Positions 30,101 through 37,843 are shown, counted from the first letter of the stretch. The stretch: DNA of 64,000 nt from Hymenobacter aranciens (GCF_030580865.1 NZ_JAUQSY010000014.1:96117-160116), one strand, 5' to 3'. The notes: generated by a model not told the origin, from the letters alone. Made by a program: numbers and translations.

Positions 30101-31826
30101 CCAGCTGCGAAAACTGTCCGCCTACATATAAGGTACCGCTGGCGGCCGTGCCGCTCAGGGCCAGGGACTCCACGGTGCTGTTGGGGTCGGGCGCGAAGGC
30201 GGGGTCGATGGTGTTATTGGCCAAGACGTGGGCCAGGTTGCTGCGGCTCACGCCGCCAATCTGCGTGAAGCTGCCACCCACGTACCAGCCGCCCGCGCCG
30301 TCGGCCACGATGCGCCGCACCATGCCGTTGGTGGTGGGGAAAGCCAGCGACAAGGTGCCGGTGCTGGTGCTTACCAGCCCCAGGTTGTCGGCCCGGTAGC
30401 CAACGTTGCCGAAGCTGCCCCCGGCAAACACGCCGCCCGCGCCATCGGCGGCCAGGGCGCCCACGTAGTTGTCGGGGCTGGCGGTGCGCGTAGCCACGCC
30501 GGTGCTGGTATTGAGCGCGGCGATGTAGCGCTGGCTCAGGCCCCCGATGGAGCCGAAGTACCCGCCCGCATACAGCACACCGCCCGTCAGGCTCAGCGCA
30601 TACACCACGTTATTGGGGTTCGGCACGAAGCCCGGCACGATGGCGCCCGTGGCTGCGCTCACCGCCCCCAGGTAGTTGCGCGCCACGCTGGCCAGCTGCG
30701 TAAACTGCCCGCCTACATATAAGGTACCGCTGGTGGCGGTGCCGCTCAGGGCCAGGGCGTCCACGGTGCTGTTGGGCGCCGGGTCGAAGGCCGGGTCCAC
30801 GGTATTGTTGGCCAGGATGTGGGCCAGGTTGCTGCGGCTCACGCCGCCAATCTGCGAGAAGCTGCCGCCGGCGTACCAGCCGCCCGCGCCGTCGGGCAGT
30901 AGCTGGCTGATGGTGCCGTTGGTGTTCGGAAAGGCCAGGTTGACCGCGCCGGTGCCGGTGTGCAGCTGCGTCAGCCGGTCTATCTGGTAGCCCAGGTTGC
31001 CAAAGCTGCCGCCCACGAACACGCCGCCCGCGCCGTCGGCGGCCAGGCTGGCCACGTAGTTGTCGGGGCTGGCCGTGCGCGTGGCGGCGCCGGTGCTGGT
31101 GTTCAGCGCGGCCAGGTAGCGCTGGCTCAGGTTCCCGATGGAACTGAAATAGCCACCCGCATACAGCACGCCGCCGGTCAGATTGAGCGCGTACACCACG
31201 TTGTTGGGATTGGGCGCGAAGCCCGCCACGATGGCCCCGGTGGCCGCGTTCACCGCGCCCAGGTAGTTGCGCGACACGCTGGCCAGCTGCGTAAAGGCCC
31301 CGCCTACATATAAGGTGCCGCTGGTGGCCGTGCCGCTCAGGGCCAGGGTTTCCACGGTGCTGTTGGGCGCCGGGTCGAAGGCCGGGTCCACGGCGTTGCT
31401 GGCCAGTACGTGCGCCAGGTTGGTACGAGCCACCCCGCCCAGCTGGGTGAAACTGCCGGCCACGTAGTAGCCGCCCACGCCGTCGGCGATGATTTTAGTG
31501 ACCGTGCCGTTGGCCGTGGGGAAGGTCAGGTTGACGGCCCCGCTGCCGACGGCCACCTGCGCCAGGTTGGGCAGCCGGTACGTGAGCTCGCTAAACGAGC
31601 CCCCCACGTACTGGGTCGAGCCGTTGCGGAGCGTGGTGTACACCGGCCCGTTGGTTTGAATGTTGCTGGGCAACAGCCCCTGCGCCCGCACGGGCGCACC
31701 TACGCCGGCCGCAGCCAGCACCGCAGTCAGCAGCCAGCGCCCGGCCAGCGCCAGCGGCCGGCCAGGGGCAAAGAGCCCGCAGCTACTAGTAGCGCGGCCC
31801 CGAAAGGTGAGCAGAGGTTTTTTCAT
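24108..31826 (-). CDS. Giant T9SS protein with delta-60/propeller-like repeats
   Basis: Secreted protein of 2,572 residues. The ATG at 31826 is chosen because it precedes a basic N-terminus and signal peptide (MKKPLLTFRGR, cleavage near VRAQG) and has a purine-rich stretch upstream. About 1,680 residues are repeats of a 45-50-residue unit around LYVGGxFTxLGG and TGAxxxFxPxxN, resembling delta-60 or propeller repeats. They are organised in higher-order blocks: 197-residue blocks near the N-terminus, about 142-residue blocks in the middle. Two IPT/TIG domains (about 1744-1905) and a shared 500-residue C-terminal module follow, then a T9SS sorting domain (LYPNPTAHTAG, GIYLVRIQ). The repeat DNA is highly similar between units, so copy number may vary and assembly errors are possible. 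Probable surface structure; no enzyme motif seen. Confidence 0.88.
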   Translation of the reverse strand: MKKPLLTFRGRATSSCGLFAPGRPLALAGRWLLTAVLAAAGVGAPVRAQGLLPSNIQTNGPVYTTLRNGSTQYVGGSFSELTYRLPNLAQVAVGSGAVNLTFPTANGTVTKIIADGVGGYYVAGSFTQLGGVARTNLAHVLASNAVDPAFDPAPNSTVETLALSGTATSGTLYVGGAFTQLASVSRNYLGAVNAATGAIVAGFAPNPNNVVYALNLTGGVLYAGGYFSSIGNLSQRYLAALNTSTGAATRTASPDNYVASLAADGAGGVFVGGSFGNLGYQIDRLTQLHTGTGAVNLAFPNTNGTISQLLPDGAGGWYAGGSFSQIGGVSRSNLAHILANNTVDPAFDPAPNSTVDALALSGTATSGTLYVGGQFTQLASVARNYLGAVSAATGAIVPGFVPNPNNVVYALSLTGGVLYAGGYFGSIGGLSQRYIAALNTSTGVATRTASPDNYVGALAADGAGGVFAGGSFGNVGYRADNLGLVSTSTGTLSLAFPTTNGMVRRIVADGAGGWYVGGSFTQIGGVSRSNLAHVLANNTIDPAFAPDPNSTVESLALSGTAASGTLYVGGQFSQLGGSARSYLGAVNATTGALVAGFAPAPSYIVYALHLTGGLLYAGGGFGTIGGLEQRYVAALNPGTGAATRTASPDGYVYSLTADGAGGVFAGGGFNNIGYRSDNLALVSTSTGTPTLAFPTTNGYVRRIVADGTGGWYVGGGFSQIGGVARANLAHVLANNTIDPAFAPDPNAYVESLVLTGGVLYVGGAFNQMAGTPRNYLAAVDAANGALVASFNPAPSYIVYSLVTDGVTLYAAGGFTTMGGQPRNHAAAIALATSALTAYNPNVNGYVYSQALEGSTVYLGGGFSQIGGQGRANLGAVDKGTGAVVATFNPGADSEVSELLREGTTLYVGGNFTTLSGATRNRIGAVSTGTGAATTFNPNANNRVYALASDGTNLYVGGNFSTIGGQSQSLAAFSLSTGAMTSFDAGNNANVYALATSGGSLALGGTFNYLSTGARQNLFQVSAGGLATAFNPGVNGEVNELLRDGTTLYVGGSYSTLGGAPRNYIGAVSTAGAGTVTAFNPGANARVYGLASDGTNLYVGGNFSTIGGQSQSLAAFSLSTGAITSFNAGNNANVYAIAANGGNLALGGTFSYFTGAARQNLFQLAAAGTYTAFNPGADGTVTSLLRDGTTLYVAGSFSTLGGLTRTRLGAVNTSTGAVTAFVPNPNSTVNSLASDGTTLYVGGSFSTIAGQPRPYLAGFTLNTGALTSLAPSLNTTVNTVAVSGTALTLSGSFSYLTTAARQGLFQLSADGTYTSFNPGADGAVNGLLRDGSTLYAYGSFNTLGGLTRTRLGAVDTGTGAATAFNPSPNSTVHTIATDGTTLYAGGSFSTIAGQSRAYAAGFTLGTGALTSFNPGPNTTVNALNASGSAVVLGGSFSTLRAYGINNLFAYNVNTGQILTGFQPNPAGGQVEALALAGNTLYVGGTFTSLDGAGRLRLGAVNATSGVVTAFNPGLNSTVHILKTDGSTLYVGGSFTAVGATTRNYLASFTTATGALTAFNPGANNAVYNLALDGPTLYVGGQFTTLGGSARSYLGAVNASSGALTSFAPNPNSTVHALAQNASNLYVGGSFTTLDGQPRAYIGALSKTTGAATSWTSNTNSTVYDIDASADFVTMTGQFSQVNGLSASYLAAVTAATGSLITLPGLNGYGYALTLSNDTLVVGGSFSTAGGVGRDNLATFKMVAPPTILSFTPASGPVGTVVTITGANLNGLQGVSFNNVPAVTFTAGLATSVTATVPAGASTGPIRVTTTGGVATSNTSFVLTAPVPTISSFTPSSGSGGTSVTITGTGFSGATTVQFNGTNAPFSVTNATTIATSVPVTATTGTISVTTPGGTATSATVFTVGSAPSDLTVSTTTTIPAGVYNNVTVTGTGNGTLAGNITVAGTLTVQTGGSLADGCFAIGGPGGFVLAAGATLRICSPAGLSASGSTGALQVTGPRTFSPDASYVYNGSGAQITGAGLPAQALGLTIINAANVTLTQPLAVKETVRLTTGSLLLNGQPLTLLSSAAGTALVWNEGSGTVQGATGTMQRYIDASGNTGTGGYRMYSAPVTGSTVADLATNTGFTPVVNPAYNTAALPGNLSVYPTVFGYNESRLATPTSNYSAFDQGYFSPNSLSDALTVGRGYTVQIGNQQLVDFTGTFNNGAQTISGLTRGTQAEAGWHLVGNPYPSPLDWGTVSGAALNSVDAAVYVFQSTAGYVGRYRSFVNGVGAGTGLIPAGQGFFVRSSTPGTTGSISLNNSNRSTIYAGQPQFQRSTGDTRPLLHLVLQAAGGADTDDAFVYFEAGATNPYTGQHDAYKLPNSNGLYLSTVAAPVPGTPDMPLSVDGRAPLAGTADEVVPLWVSPPAAGTFTITAAELLNFGPAGTTVFLRDALTGSFINLAAQASYTFSIAANEPYAGRFSVVFRPAGSPLATRPQLAGALVSLYPNPTAHTAGAAVTLSVTGLPANVRQLQVSVLNAVGQRVSQLLVPATTAATGTAAHATLPVQGLAAGIYLVRIQAEGSNGQLTHRLVVE

Positions 31827-32165
31827 AAGGGAGAGAGTTATGAAGGTTGGGGAGATGATGACATTGCTAACCAGGGGCCTGCCGACATTCGCCACCCAGA
31901 ATGATAGTACCATTCCAAGCGGAAATAGCATCGGGGCTTTCGCCGCCGCAAAGGAATACTATATTACCGCCGTTTGCAATACCCACTTTCGGGTATTTCA
32001 CCAGTTCACTATGACATAATCATGTGATAACCCGCCCCTGCCCGCCCCGGCGGCCGGTGCCGGCACCCTCCTGCACACCACGGCGCCCCGGCGCAGCGGC
32101 CCCTTCCCCAGCAGGGAGGGCCGCCGCACCGGGGCGCCGGTGGGTGAGGTGCTGACCAGGGGAGC
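31827..32165. other. Intergenic region, 339 bp
   Basis: Separates the giant repeat protein from the DUF4249 gene. The part nearest the former is AT-richer and contains an ATACCC/GGGTAT inverted repeat (about 31980-31996); it probably carries that gene's promoter, not resolved. The GC-rich part near 32040-32140 contains a long imperfect hairpin, listed separately. Confidence 0.5.
32082..32138. repeat. GC-rich 21-bp inverted repeat after DUF4249 gene
   Basis: Arms at 32082-32102 and 32118-32138 pair with two mismatches (GGCGCCCCGG outer part) around a 15-nt loop, 28 nt past the stop codon at 32166. The position suggests an mRNA 3'-end or termination role, but there is no T run. Confidence 0.5.
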
Positions 32166-32996
32166 TTAGGGCACCACCACCGAATCCTGCCGCACGGTGA
32201 AGCCCGCGAAGTAGCCTACCGCTACCTGATTGGTGCCGGCTACCACGTTGCGCACGTTGGTGCGCACGTTGGCCGGCGTGGTGGCGAAGAGGCCCACGTT
32301 GTTTATCTGCGTAAACATCTCGTTGAGGTAGTAATAATAGTCGCGCGTGATGCTCGTCATTTCCACTTTTACCTTCTCGCCGCTGCGCAGGGGGTCATCG
32401 TTCAGCGGAATATCCCCGAGGTAGTTACCGTCGACCAGCTCATCCGAAAACACTCTTAGGTCGCCGGGGTCGTTGGCCAGGGTGTCGTTCTGCCAGGTCC
32501 GGATGCGCACGTAGTCGCCCACGCCCGGTAGCTCGGGGCCGTAGTAAATGGCGTACAAGCCCGGCTCGAAGCGCGGGGGCTGGTCTTTGCGCACCAGCCG
32601 CACACTGTCGATGGGCGGCGTACGACGAATCTCGGTTACAGCCTCGTAGGTCTGGCCCAGGGCGGTGAGGCGCAGCACGTAGGAGCCGCCGGTGCGGCCG
32701 CGCACGGTGCCGCGGCCCACGTAGCGGCCGGGGGCGGTTTCGCGCAGGGTGTCCACGGCGCCAAGGTCGTCCGTAAGTACCAGCAGGGCGCCCGATACCG
32801 TGGTCGGCGCGGCCTGGTTGAAGTAGCCCTGGGTGAGCGTCAGGCCAACCGTGGCCGGGCGGGCTTCATCGGTAATCTGGCCCTCCACGGCCAGCAGGGC
32901 GGGGCTCTCGGGCGTGTCGATGTTCACCACGTCGAGGCAGGAGCTGAGGCTGAGCGTGGCCAGGGCGGCCAGCAGCGCAAGGGTGGGTTTGGTCAT
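32166..32996 (-). CDS. DUF4249-family lipoprotein
   Basis: Predicted outer-membrane or periplasmic lipoprotein of 276 residues. The ATG at 32996 is chosen because it gives MTKPTLALL followed by the lipobox LSSC, with Cys20 as the lipidated residue. The upstream frame is open through a repeat array and is not believed to be translated. DUF4249 proteins nearly always follow a TonB-dependent receptor with a carboxypeptidase-like N-terminal domain, as here (receptor stop 301 nt upstream). Motifs seen include VEGQITDE near the mature N-terminus and the sequence ending in FTVRQDSVVVP. They are thought to act in uptake or sensing with the receptor; the substrate is not known. Confidence 0.85.
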   Translation of the reverse strand: MTKPTLALLAALATLSLSSCLDVVNIDTPESPALLAVEGQITDEARPATVGLTLTQGYFNQAAPTTVSGALLVLTDDLGAVDTLRETAPGRYVGRGTVRGRTGGSYVLRLTALGQTYEAVTEIRRTPPIDSVRLVRKDQPPRFEPGLYAIYYGPELPGVGDYVRIRTWQNDTLANDPGDLRVFSDELVDGNYLGDIPLNDDPLRSGEKVKVEMTSITRDYYYYLNEMFTQINNVGLFATTPANVRTNVRNVVAGTNQVAVGYFAGFTVRQDSVVVP

Positions 32997-33297
32997 AGCG
33001 AAAGCGGGAAGCGGAACGATAAGAGGAATGGGCCGGGTGGCACTAGCACGGCCGGGTACCGATAGTGCCAGTGTAGGACGAGCCAGCAGTAGGCGGTTGA
33101 AAACGGTTATGCCTGGCTTCAACATAACCGTGGGAAGCTCGGAAACGGTTATGCTGACGTCCGAAACGGTTATGTTGACGTTCGAAACGGTTATGTTGAC
33201 GTCTGAAACGGTTATGTTGGAGCTCAATATAATCGTTGCCAAGGCATCCGGCCAGAAAGGGAGTGGCATCGCCACCGCCAGGTAGCGCGACGCAGTC
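32997..33297. repeat. 21-bp tandem repeat array between receptor and DUF4249 genes
   Basis: The receptor/DUF4249 gap holds four head-to-tail 21-bp units at 33142-33162, 33163-33183, 33184-33204 and 33205-33225, each beginning GAAACGGTTATG. A direct half-copy lies at 33101-33111 and an inverted copy (AACATAACCGT) at 33121-33131; a degenerate inverted copy lies at 33225-33236. The inverted copies could pair with any direct unit to form alternative hairpins in the transcript. The array has no stop codons in one minus-strand frame because 21 is a multiple of three, but coding is unlikely. Confidence 0.75.
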
Positions 33298-35700
33298 TCA
33301 GAAGCTGAAATTATACGTAGCGCTGGGTATCAGCGACCCGAAGACGGCCAGTCGCACGGCTTCGGTTTCGCGGGGGCGGTCCTCGTTCTGGCGGAAGAAG
33401 ATGCCGTAGGCATTGCGGCGGGCGTACACATTATAGATGCTGAACGTCCAGGAGCCCTGCCAGCGGCGCTCGGGGTGGGGCTTCCCTTTGAGGGTGGCCC
33501 CCAGGTCGAGGCGGTGGTAGGCGGGCACGCGGGAGTTGTTGCGGGCGTCGTTGCCGACGTGCGGCACCACGAGGCCCTGGTAGGTGAAGCGGCCGTCGGG
33601 GTAAGTGGTAGCCACGCCGGTGCTGTAGTTGAAGGTGGCCGAGAAGGTGAGGCGCGGGCTGTACTCGAAGATACCGACGAGGCTCAGGTAGTGGGTTTTG
33701 TCGTACTTATTGGCGTACCACTTGTTCTGGTTCAGGCCGTCAATCTGGCGCTCCGAGCGGCTCAGGGTGTAGCTCAGCCAGCCGTTGAAGCGGCCGGTGG
33801 CTTTCTTCACGTAGAGCTCCACGCCATAGGCGCGGCCCTGGCCGTAGAGCAGCTCGGCCTCCATGTTGGGGTTGAGGAAGACGTTGGCGCCGTTGATGTA
33901 GTCAATCTGGTTGCTCATCGTCTTGCCGAAAACTTCGATGGACGTCTCGTATTGATTGTGGTCGAAGTTGCGGAAGTAGCCGAGGCTGATTTGGTCGGCT
34001 TTCTCGGGCTTGATGTTGCGGGTGCTGGGCATCCACACGTCGAGGGGCGTGGCGGCGGTGGTGTTAGAGATGAGGTGGATGTACTGCACCATCCGGTTGT
34101 AGCTGGCCTTGAGGGAGGCGTCTTCGCTCAGCGCCAGACGGGCCGAGGCGCGGGGCTCCAGGTTGGGGTAGCGGGCGGCCGGGCCGTCGCGGTACTCCCG
34201 GCCATTAACCGGAGTGAGCTGGCGGCCCAGCTCGCCCACGTAGTCGTAGAACATTCCGGAGCTGCGGTTCTCAAACATCGAGGCCCGCAAGCCCACCTGC
34301 ACGGCCACGGCCGGGCTCAATTGTACCTCCTCATCGACATACGCGGCCCACTCCGTAGCTTTTTGCGGCTGCAATTCCAATTCGCGGAAGATGGACGTGC
34401 TCACGGCAGGCTTTACGTGCCCGGGCTCGAAGGTGTAATAAATGCCGCTCACCCCGGCGCGCAGCGTGCTGGTGGCGGTTTGGAAGAACTCCAGGTCGGC
34501 CTTTAAGCTGTAATCCGTAATGTTGGCGTTCCACTCGAAGCCGAAGCTGCCCGAAGGCACGCCCAGGCTGTAGTCATACTGACTGCCGAGGGCCGAGACG
34601 TTGAGTAATAGCCTGGGGCTGAAGACGTGGTTCCAGCGGAGCGTGCCCGTCTTGTTGCCGTAGTTGTTCTGAAAGAAATCACCAAAGGCGAAGACGTCGC
34701 GGCCATAGTAGCCCGAGAGAAAGAGCCGGTCCTTCTCCCCCAGGGTGTAATTGGCTTTCAGCGAAAGGTCGTAGAAGTAGGCTTTGTTGTCGCGCTGCTC
34801 GGGCACGGCCAGCAGAAATAAGTCGGCATACGACCTGCGCCCGGTCACGATAAACGAGCTTTTATCCTTGACAATGGGCGCCTCCACCGCCAGCCGGCTG
34901 CTGATAAGCCCGATGCCGCCGTTCACGGCCAGCTTCTCCGCGTTACCGTCCTTCATCCGAATATCAAGCAAGGAAGACAGCCGCCCGCCATACGCCGCCG
35001 GAATGCCGCCCTTGATAAGCTTCACATCGCGCACCGCATCGGGGTTGAACACCGAAAAGAGCCCAAACAAGTGCGATGAATTGTACACCGGCGCCTCGTC
35101 CATCAGAATGAGGTTCTGGTCGATGCCGCCGCCGCGCACGTTGAAGCCGGTGGCCCCCTCCCCCACCGTGCTCACGCCCGGCAGCAGCTGGATGCCGCGC
35201 ACCACGTCCACTTCGCCCATCAGCGCGGGCACCAGCTTTATCTCGCGGATGTCGAGCCGGGCCACGCCGGTTTCGGTGCTGCGCACGTTGGCATCGGGGC
35301 GGCGGCCGGTCACCACCACTTCGTCGGTTTGCACGCCCTGGGCCTTGAGCTTGATGGAGAGCGTGCGCGGGCCGGTCAGGTCCAGCGTCTGCTCCTGCGG
35401 GGCAAAGCCCACGAAGCTAAAGGTGAGCGTGTGCCGTCCCCGGGGCACATCGAGCACGTACTGGCCGCGCTCATCGGCCGTTGCGCCCAGGCTCAGCTCC
35501 TTCACCGCCACGCTGGCCCCGATGAGCGGCTCGCCGGTAGCGGCATCGCGTAGCGTGCCCGTGAGGCGCACCGTGCCGGCCGGGGCCGGGCGCGGGGTGG
35601 CAGTGGGCGGTTCGGTTTGGGCGCGCAGGGCGGCGGGCGCGGCCAGCAGGGCGGCCGCGCTCAGTAGCACGCGCCCGGTGGTTTTTAACGTTTGTTTCAT
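33298..35700 (-). CDS. TonB-dependent receptor with carboxypeptidase-like regulatory domain
   Basis: Outer-membrane transporter of 800 residues. The ATG at 35700 precedes a signal peptide (MKQTLKTTGRV, ALRAQ). The N-terminal extension (about 35-115, LTGTLRDAATGEPLIGASV) is the carboxypeptidase-regulatory-like fold usual in Bacteroidota receptors. The plug (about 120-240, VVVTGRRPD, FNVRGGGIDQNLILMDE, FNPDAVRDVKLIKGG) is followed by a beta-barrel ending in the aromatic SATYNFSF. It forms the usual pair with the DUF4249 lipoprotein 301 nt downstream; the gap contains a 21-bp repeat array. Substrate cannot be read from the sequence, and no anti-sigma/sigma pair is adjacent. Confidence 0.9.
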   Translation of the reverse strand: MKQTLKTTGRVLLSAAALLAAPAALRAQTEPPTATPRPAPAGTVRLTGTLRDAATGEPLIGASVAVKELSLGATADERGQYVLDVPRGRHTLTFSFVGFAPQEQTLDLTGPRTLSIKLKAQGVQTDEVVVTGRRPDANVRSTETGVARLDIREIKLVPALMGEVDVVRGIQLLPGVSTVGEGATGFNVRGGGIDQNLILMDEAPVYNSSHLFGLFSVFNPDAVRDVKLIKGGIPAAYGGRLSSLLDIRMKDGNAEKLAVNGGIGLISSRLAVEAPIVKDKSSFIVTGRRSYADLFLLAVPEQRDNKAYFYDLSLKANYTLGEKDRLFLSGYYGRDVFAFGDFFQNNYGNKTGTLRWNHVFSPRLLLNVSALGSQYDYSLGVPSGSFGFEWNANITDYSLKADLEFFQTATSTLRAGVSGIYYTFEPGHVKPAVSTSIFRELELQPQKATEWAAYVDEEVQLSPAVAVQVGLRASMFENRSSGMFYDYVGELGRQLTPVNGREYRDGPAARYPNLEPRASARLALSEDASLKASYNRMVQYIHLISNTTAATPLDVWMPSTRNIKPEKADQISLGYFRNFDHNQYETSIEVFGKTMSNQIDYINGANVFLNPNMEAELLYGQGRAYGVELYVKKATGRFNGWLSYTLSRSERQIDGLNQNKWYANKYDKTHYLSLVGIFEYSPRLTFSATFNYSTGVATTYPDGRFTYQGLVVPHVGNDARNNSRVPAYHRLDLGATLKGKPHPERRWQGSWTFSIYNVYARRNAYGIFFRQNEDRPRETEAVRLAVFGSLIPSATYNFSF

Positions 35701-35731
35701 AAGCAGCGGCAAGGGCTTGCCGATAGGACGC

Positions 35732-35762
35732 ACAAAGGTCGGGTTGACCGTAGGCGCGGCAA
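35732..35762 (-). promoter_or_regulatory. Candidate Bacteroidota promoter of TonB receptor gene
   Basis: On the minus strand a TTG at 35762-35760 is separated by 19 nt from GACCTTTG, which differs from the TAnnTTTG -7 consensus at one position. It lies 32 nt upstream of the start codon. Match by eye only. Confidence 0.35.
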
Positions 35763-35927
35763 GGTTAATTTATCCACATTCGGGGGATAACGCGGGTGGA
35801 TAAGTCCGGACCAGGGTCGGTTTTGCTTTCCCGAATGCTGCTGCAAAGGTGGCGGCGGGTTGCCCGCTGGTGGTTATAGCACAGGTAGCCTTGTGTATAA
35901 GGGCGGGAGTTTCTACACAACCGTTCA

Positions 35928-36034
35928 CCCCACCCCCCGGCCCCCTCCCCTTCGGGAGAGGGGGAGCCGGTCATGCGCGGATGGGAATCGTCAGGCTCCC
36001 CCTCTCCCGAAGGGGAGGGGGCCGGGGGGTGGGG
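35928..36034. repeat. Long perfect inverted repeat (41-bp arms)
   Basis: Left arm 35928-35968 and right arm 35994-36034 are perfect reverse complements over 41 bp, extendable by one more pair and then imperfectly to 35922/36040, around a 25-nt loop. Arms are C/G-rich (CCCCACCCCCCGG). Probably a dispersed palindromic repeat or MITE-like element, possibly acting as a transcription end between the converging genes. Confidence 0.8.
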
Positions 36035-36054
36035 TTGACGCCAGAACGTCCTTT

Positions 36055-37344
36055 CTACTTACTCGCCCCGCCCTCCAGCCGCCGCAGCTTATCCGCCTTC
36101 CAGGCCGTGACGGCCACCACCAGCATCGTCATCAGCCCCCCGAATACCACCGATGGCCGGATGCCCATCAGCCTGGCCGCCGCTCCACTTTCGAAAGCGC
36201 CTATTTCGTTGCTGCTTCCGATAAAGATGTTATTCACCGCCGACACCCGGCCCTTCATGTACTCCGGCGTGTAGGTATGAATGAGCGTCGAGCGCACGAT
36301 GACGGACACCGAATCGAAGACGCCCGTGAGGAACAGCAGGAACAGCGACAGAATAAAATTGGACGACAAGGCAAAGCCAATAGTGGCCGCCCCAAAGCCC
36401 GCCACCGCCCACAGCAGCTTGCGCCCCGCGTACTTGCGCATGGGGTAATACGTCAGGTACACGGCCATCAGCACCGAGCCCACCGCCGGCGCGGCCTCCA
36501 GCTGCCCGAAGCCCGTGGCCCCCACCTTCAGAATATCGGAGGCAAACACCGGCAGCAGCGCCACCGCCCCCCCAAAGAGCACGGCAAACATATCCAGCGA
36601 CAAGGCCGCCAGCACCAGCTGGTTGGAGAAGATAAAGCGCATGCCGCTCAGCACGCTGTCGGTCAGGTTCAGCTTCTCTCCTTCCATCGGCGGCAGGGGC
36701 CGCCCCGCAATGCGCGCAAACTGCACCAAACACAGCGCCAGCAGCACCGTGCTCACGATATACGAATCGGCCACGCCCAGCTTGGCAATCAGAAAGCCCC
36801 CCACCGCCGGCCCCAGCACCGCCGAGGCCTGGTAGGTGGTGCTGCTCCAGGTCACGGCATTCGACAGCAGGCTCCGCTCGGGCAGCAGCTGCGGCATAAA
36901 CGAGAACATGGCCGGCCCCATAAAGCCCCGCGCAATGCCGCTCACGAAAATCACCGCGTACAGCGGCAGGGTGTACAGCGAGTCTTTCGCCAGCAGCCCG
37001 ATGCCTAGCGGACTGGCCAACACCGCCAGCGCCACCGCGCACAGCAGCAGCAGCGCCTGCGCCGCCACCACGATGTTCTTGCGCCGCACCGAGTCGGCCA
37101 CGTACCCCGCGTACAGCGACACCACGATGCTGGGCACCGCCTCGGCCAGCCCGATGAGCCCCAGCGCCAGCGGGTCCTTGGTGAGGTGGAAGATTTGCCA
37201 GCTTACCACCAGGCCCTGCACCCGCGTAGCCACCGTTAATAATACCCGGGTCGAAACGTAGCGCCGAAAATCCGGCAGGCGCAAGGCTGCGTAAGGGTCA
37301 TGAGGGGTGGCGGTAGTTGGGTCGGCGGGCAGGTCGTCAGGCAT
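36055..37344 (-). CDS. MFS transporter
   Basis: Inner-membrane transporter of 429 residues in the major facilitator superfamily, EntS-like/MFS_3 type, with about twelve hydrophobic segments. The ATG at 37344 (MPDDLPADPT) is chosen because the longer frame upstream is Arg/Ala-rich and unconvincing, and the cytoplasmic leader before the first helix (RVLLTVATRVQGLVVSWQ) is then of usual length. A loop with ADSVRRKNIV matches the conserved MFS loop 2-3 motif. Substrate unknown; the closest named relatives export siderophores or drugs, which cannot be concluded here. Its start lies 100 nt from the divergent gene at 37445. Confidence 0.85.
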   Translation of the reverse strand: MPDDLPADPTTATPHDPYAALRLPDFRRYVSTRVLLTVATRVQGLVVSWQIFHLTKDPLALGLIGLAEAVPSIVVSLYAGYVADSVRRKNIVVAAQALLLLCAVALAVLASPLGIGLLAKDSLYTLPLYAVIFVSGIARGFMGPAMFSFMPQLLPERSLLSNAVTWSSTTYQASAVLGPAVGGFLIAKLGVADSYIVSTVLLALCLVQFARIAGRPLPPMEGEKLNLTDSVLSGMRFIFSNQLVLAALSLDMFAVLFGGAVALLPVFASDILKVGATGFGQLEAAPAVGSVLMAVYLTYYPMRKYAGRKLLWAVAGFGAATIGFALSSNFILSLFLLFLTGVFDSVSVIVRSTLIHTYTPEYMKGRVSAVNNIFIGSSNEIGAFESGAAARLMGIRPSVVFGGLMTMLVVAVTAWKADKLRRLEGGASK

Positions 37345-37444
37345 GGCACAAAAGTACGGCGCCCCGGGGCCGGCGGCTGGGCCAAACCTTCGGCCCGCGC
37401 TCCGGCTTTCCGTTCCACCAGTCCCCGCTTCTCCCCCCGCCGCC

Positions 37445-37843
37445 ATGACCGACCACGGCCTGGACATCCTCAACCGCCCCGACCTGCCGGCCATTGTGGC
37501 CCGCTGGCAGCGCGAAATCACGCCCGTAGAGCTGCAGGCCGGCTACCAGGCCATCCTGGCCGCCGCCGACGCCTGCGGCTGCTGTTGCTGGCTGCTCGAC
37601 CTGCGCCGCCGCGAGGAGCTGGCCACGCCCGACGTGAACCGCTGGGTCGAGCAGGTATTTCTGCCGCAGCTCGCGCATCGCTACGCCGCGCCCGTGCGCA
37701 TTGCCTTCCTCATCTCACCCCTGCGGGCCGCGCAGCTGGCCGATGCCCCCGGCGCCGAAGCCCCGACCAAGGCCACTTTCCACACCCACCAGCAAGCCAC
37801 TTTTATCGATGAAGCGGCCGCCTATGCCTGGCTCGCTGGCTAG
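37445..37843 (+). CDS. Conserved hypothetical protein, possible STAS/SpoIIAA-like
   Basis: Small soluble protein of 132 residues starting at the ATG at 37445 (MTDHGLDILN); earlier in-frame codons belong to the divergent promoter region. The central WLLDLRRRE followed by a helix-rich half resembles a family of Bacteroidota proteins with a SpoIIAA/STAS-like fold, but no functional motif is visible. Cys-rich CGCCCW at about residue 44. Divergent from the MFS gene, with which it may share a promoter region. Function not known. Confidence 0.7.
   Translation: MTDHGLDILNRPDLPAIVARWQREITPVELQAGYQAILAAADACGCCCWLLDLRRREELATPDVNRWVEQVFLPQLAHRYAAPVRIAFLISPLRAAQLADAPGAEAPTKATFHTHQQATFIDEAAAYAWLAG

Larger units (their letters stand above)
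35701..36054. other. Intergenic region with long palindrome, 354 bp
   Basis: Between the receptor gene and the convergently placed end of the MFS gene. It holds the probable receptor promoter (35732-35762), a TTATCCAC/GTGGATAA inverted repeat near 35770-35805, and a 41-42-bp-arm palindrome (35928-36034), the last two without coding potential. Confidence 0.6.

Noticed and set aside
32166..33275. N-terminal extension of the DUF4249 protein through the repeat array (NITVSDV repeats)
   Set aside because: The lipoprotein signal peptide starts at 32996, so translation from upstream would hide it; the open frame follows from the 21-bp unit being a multiple of three.
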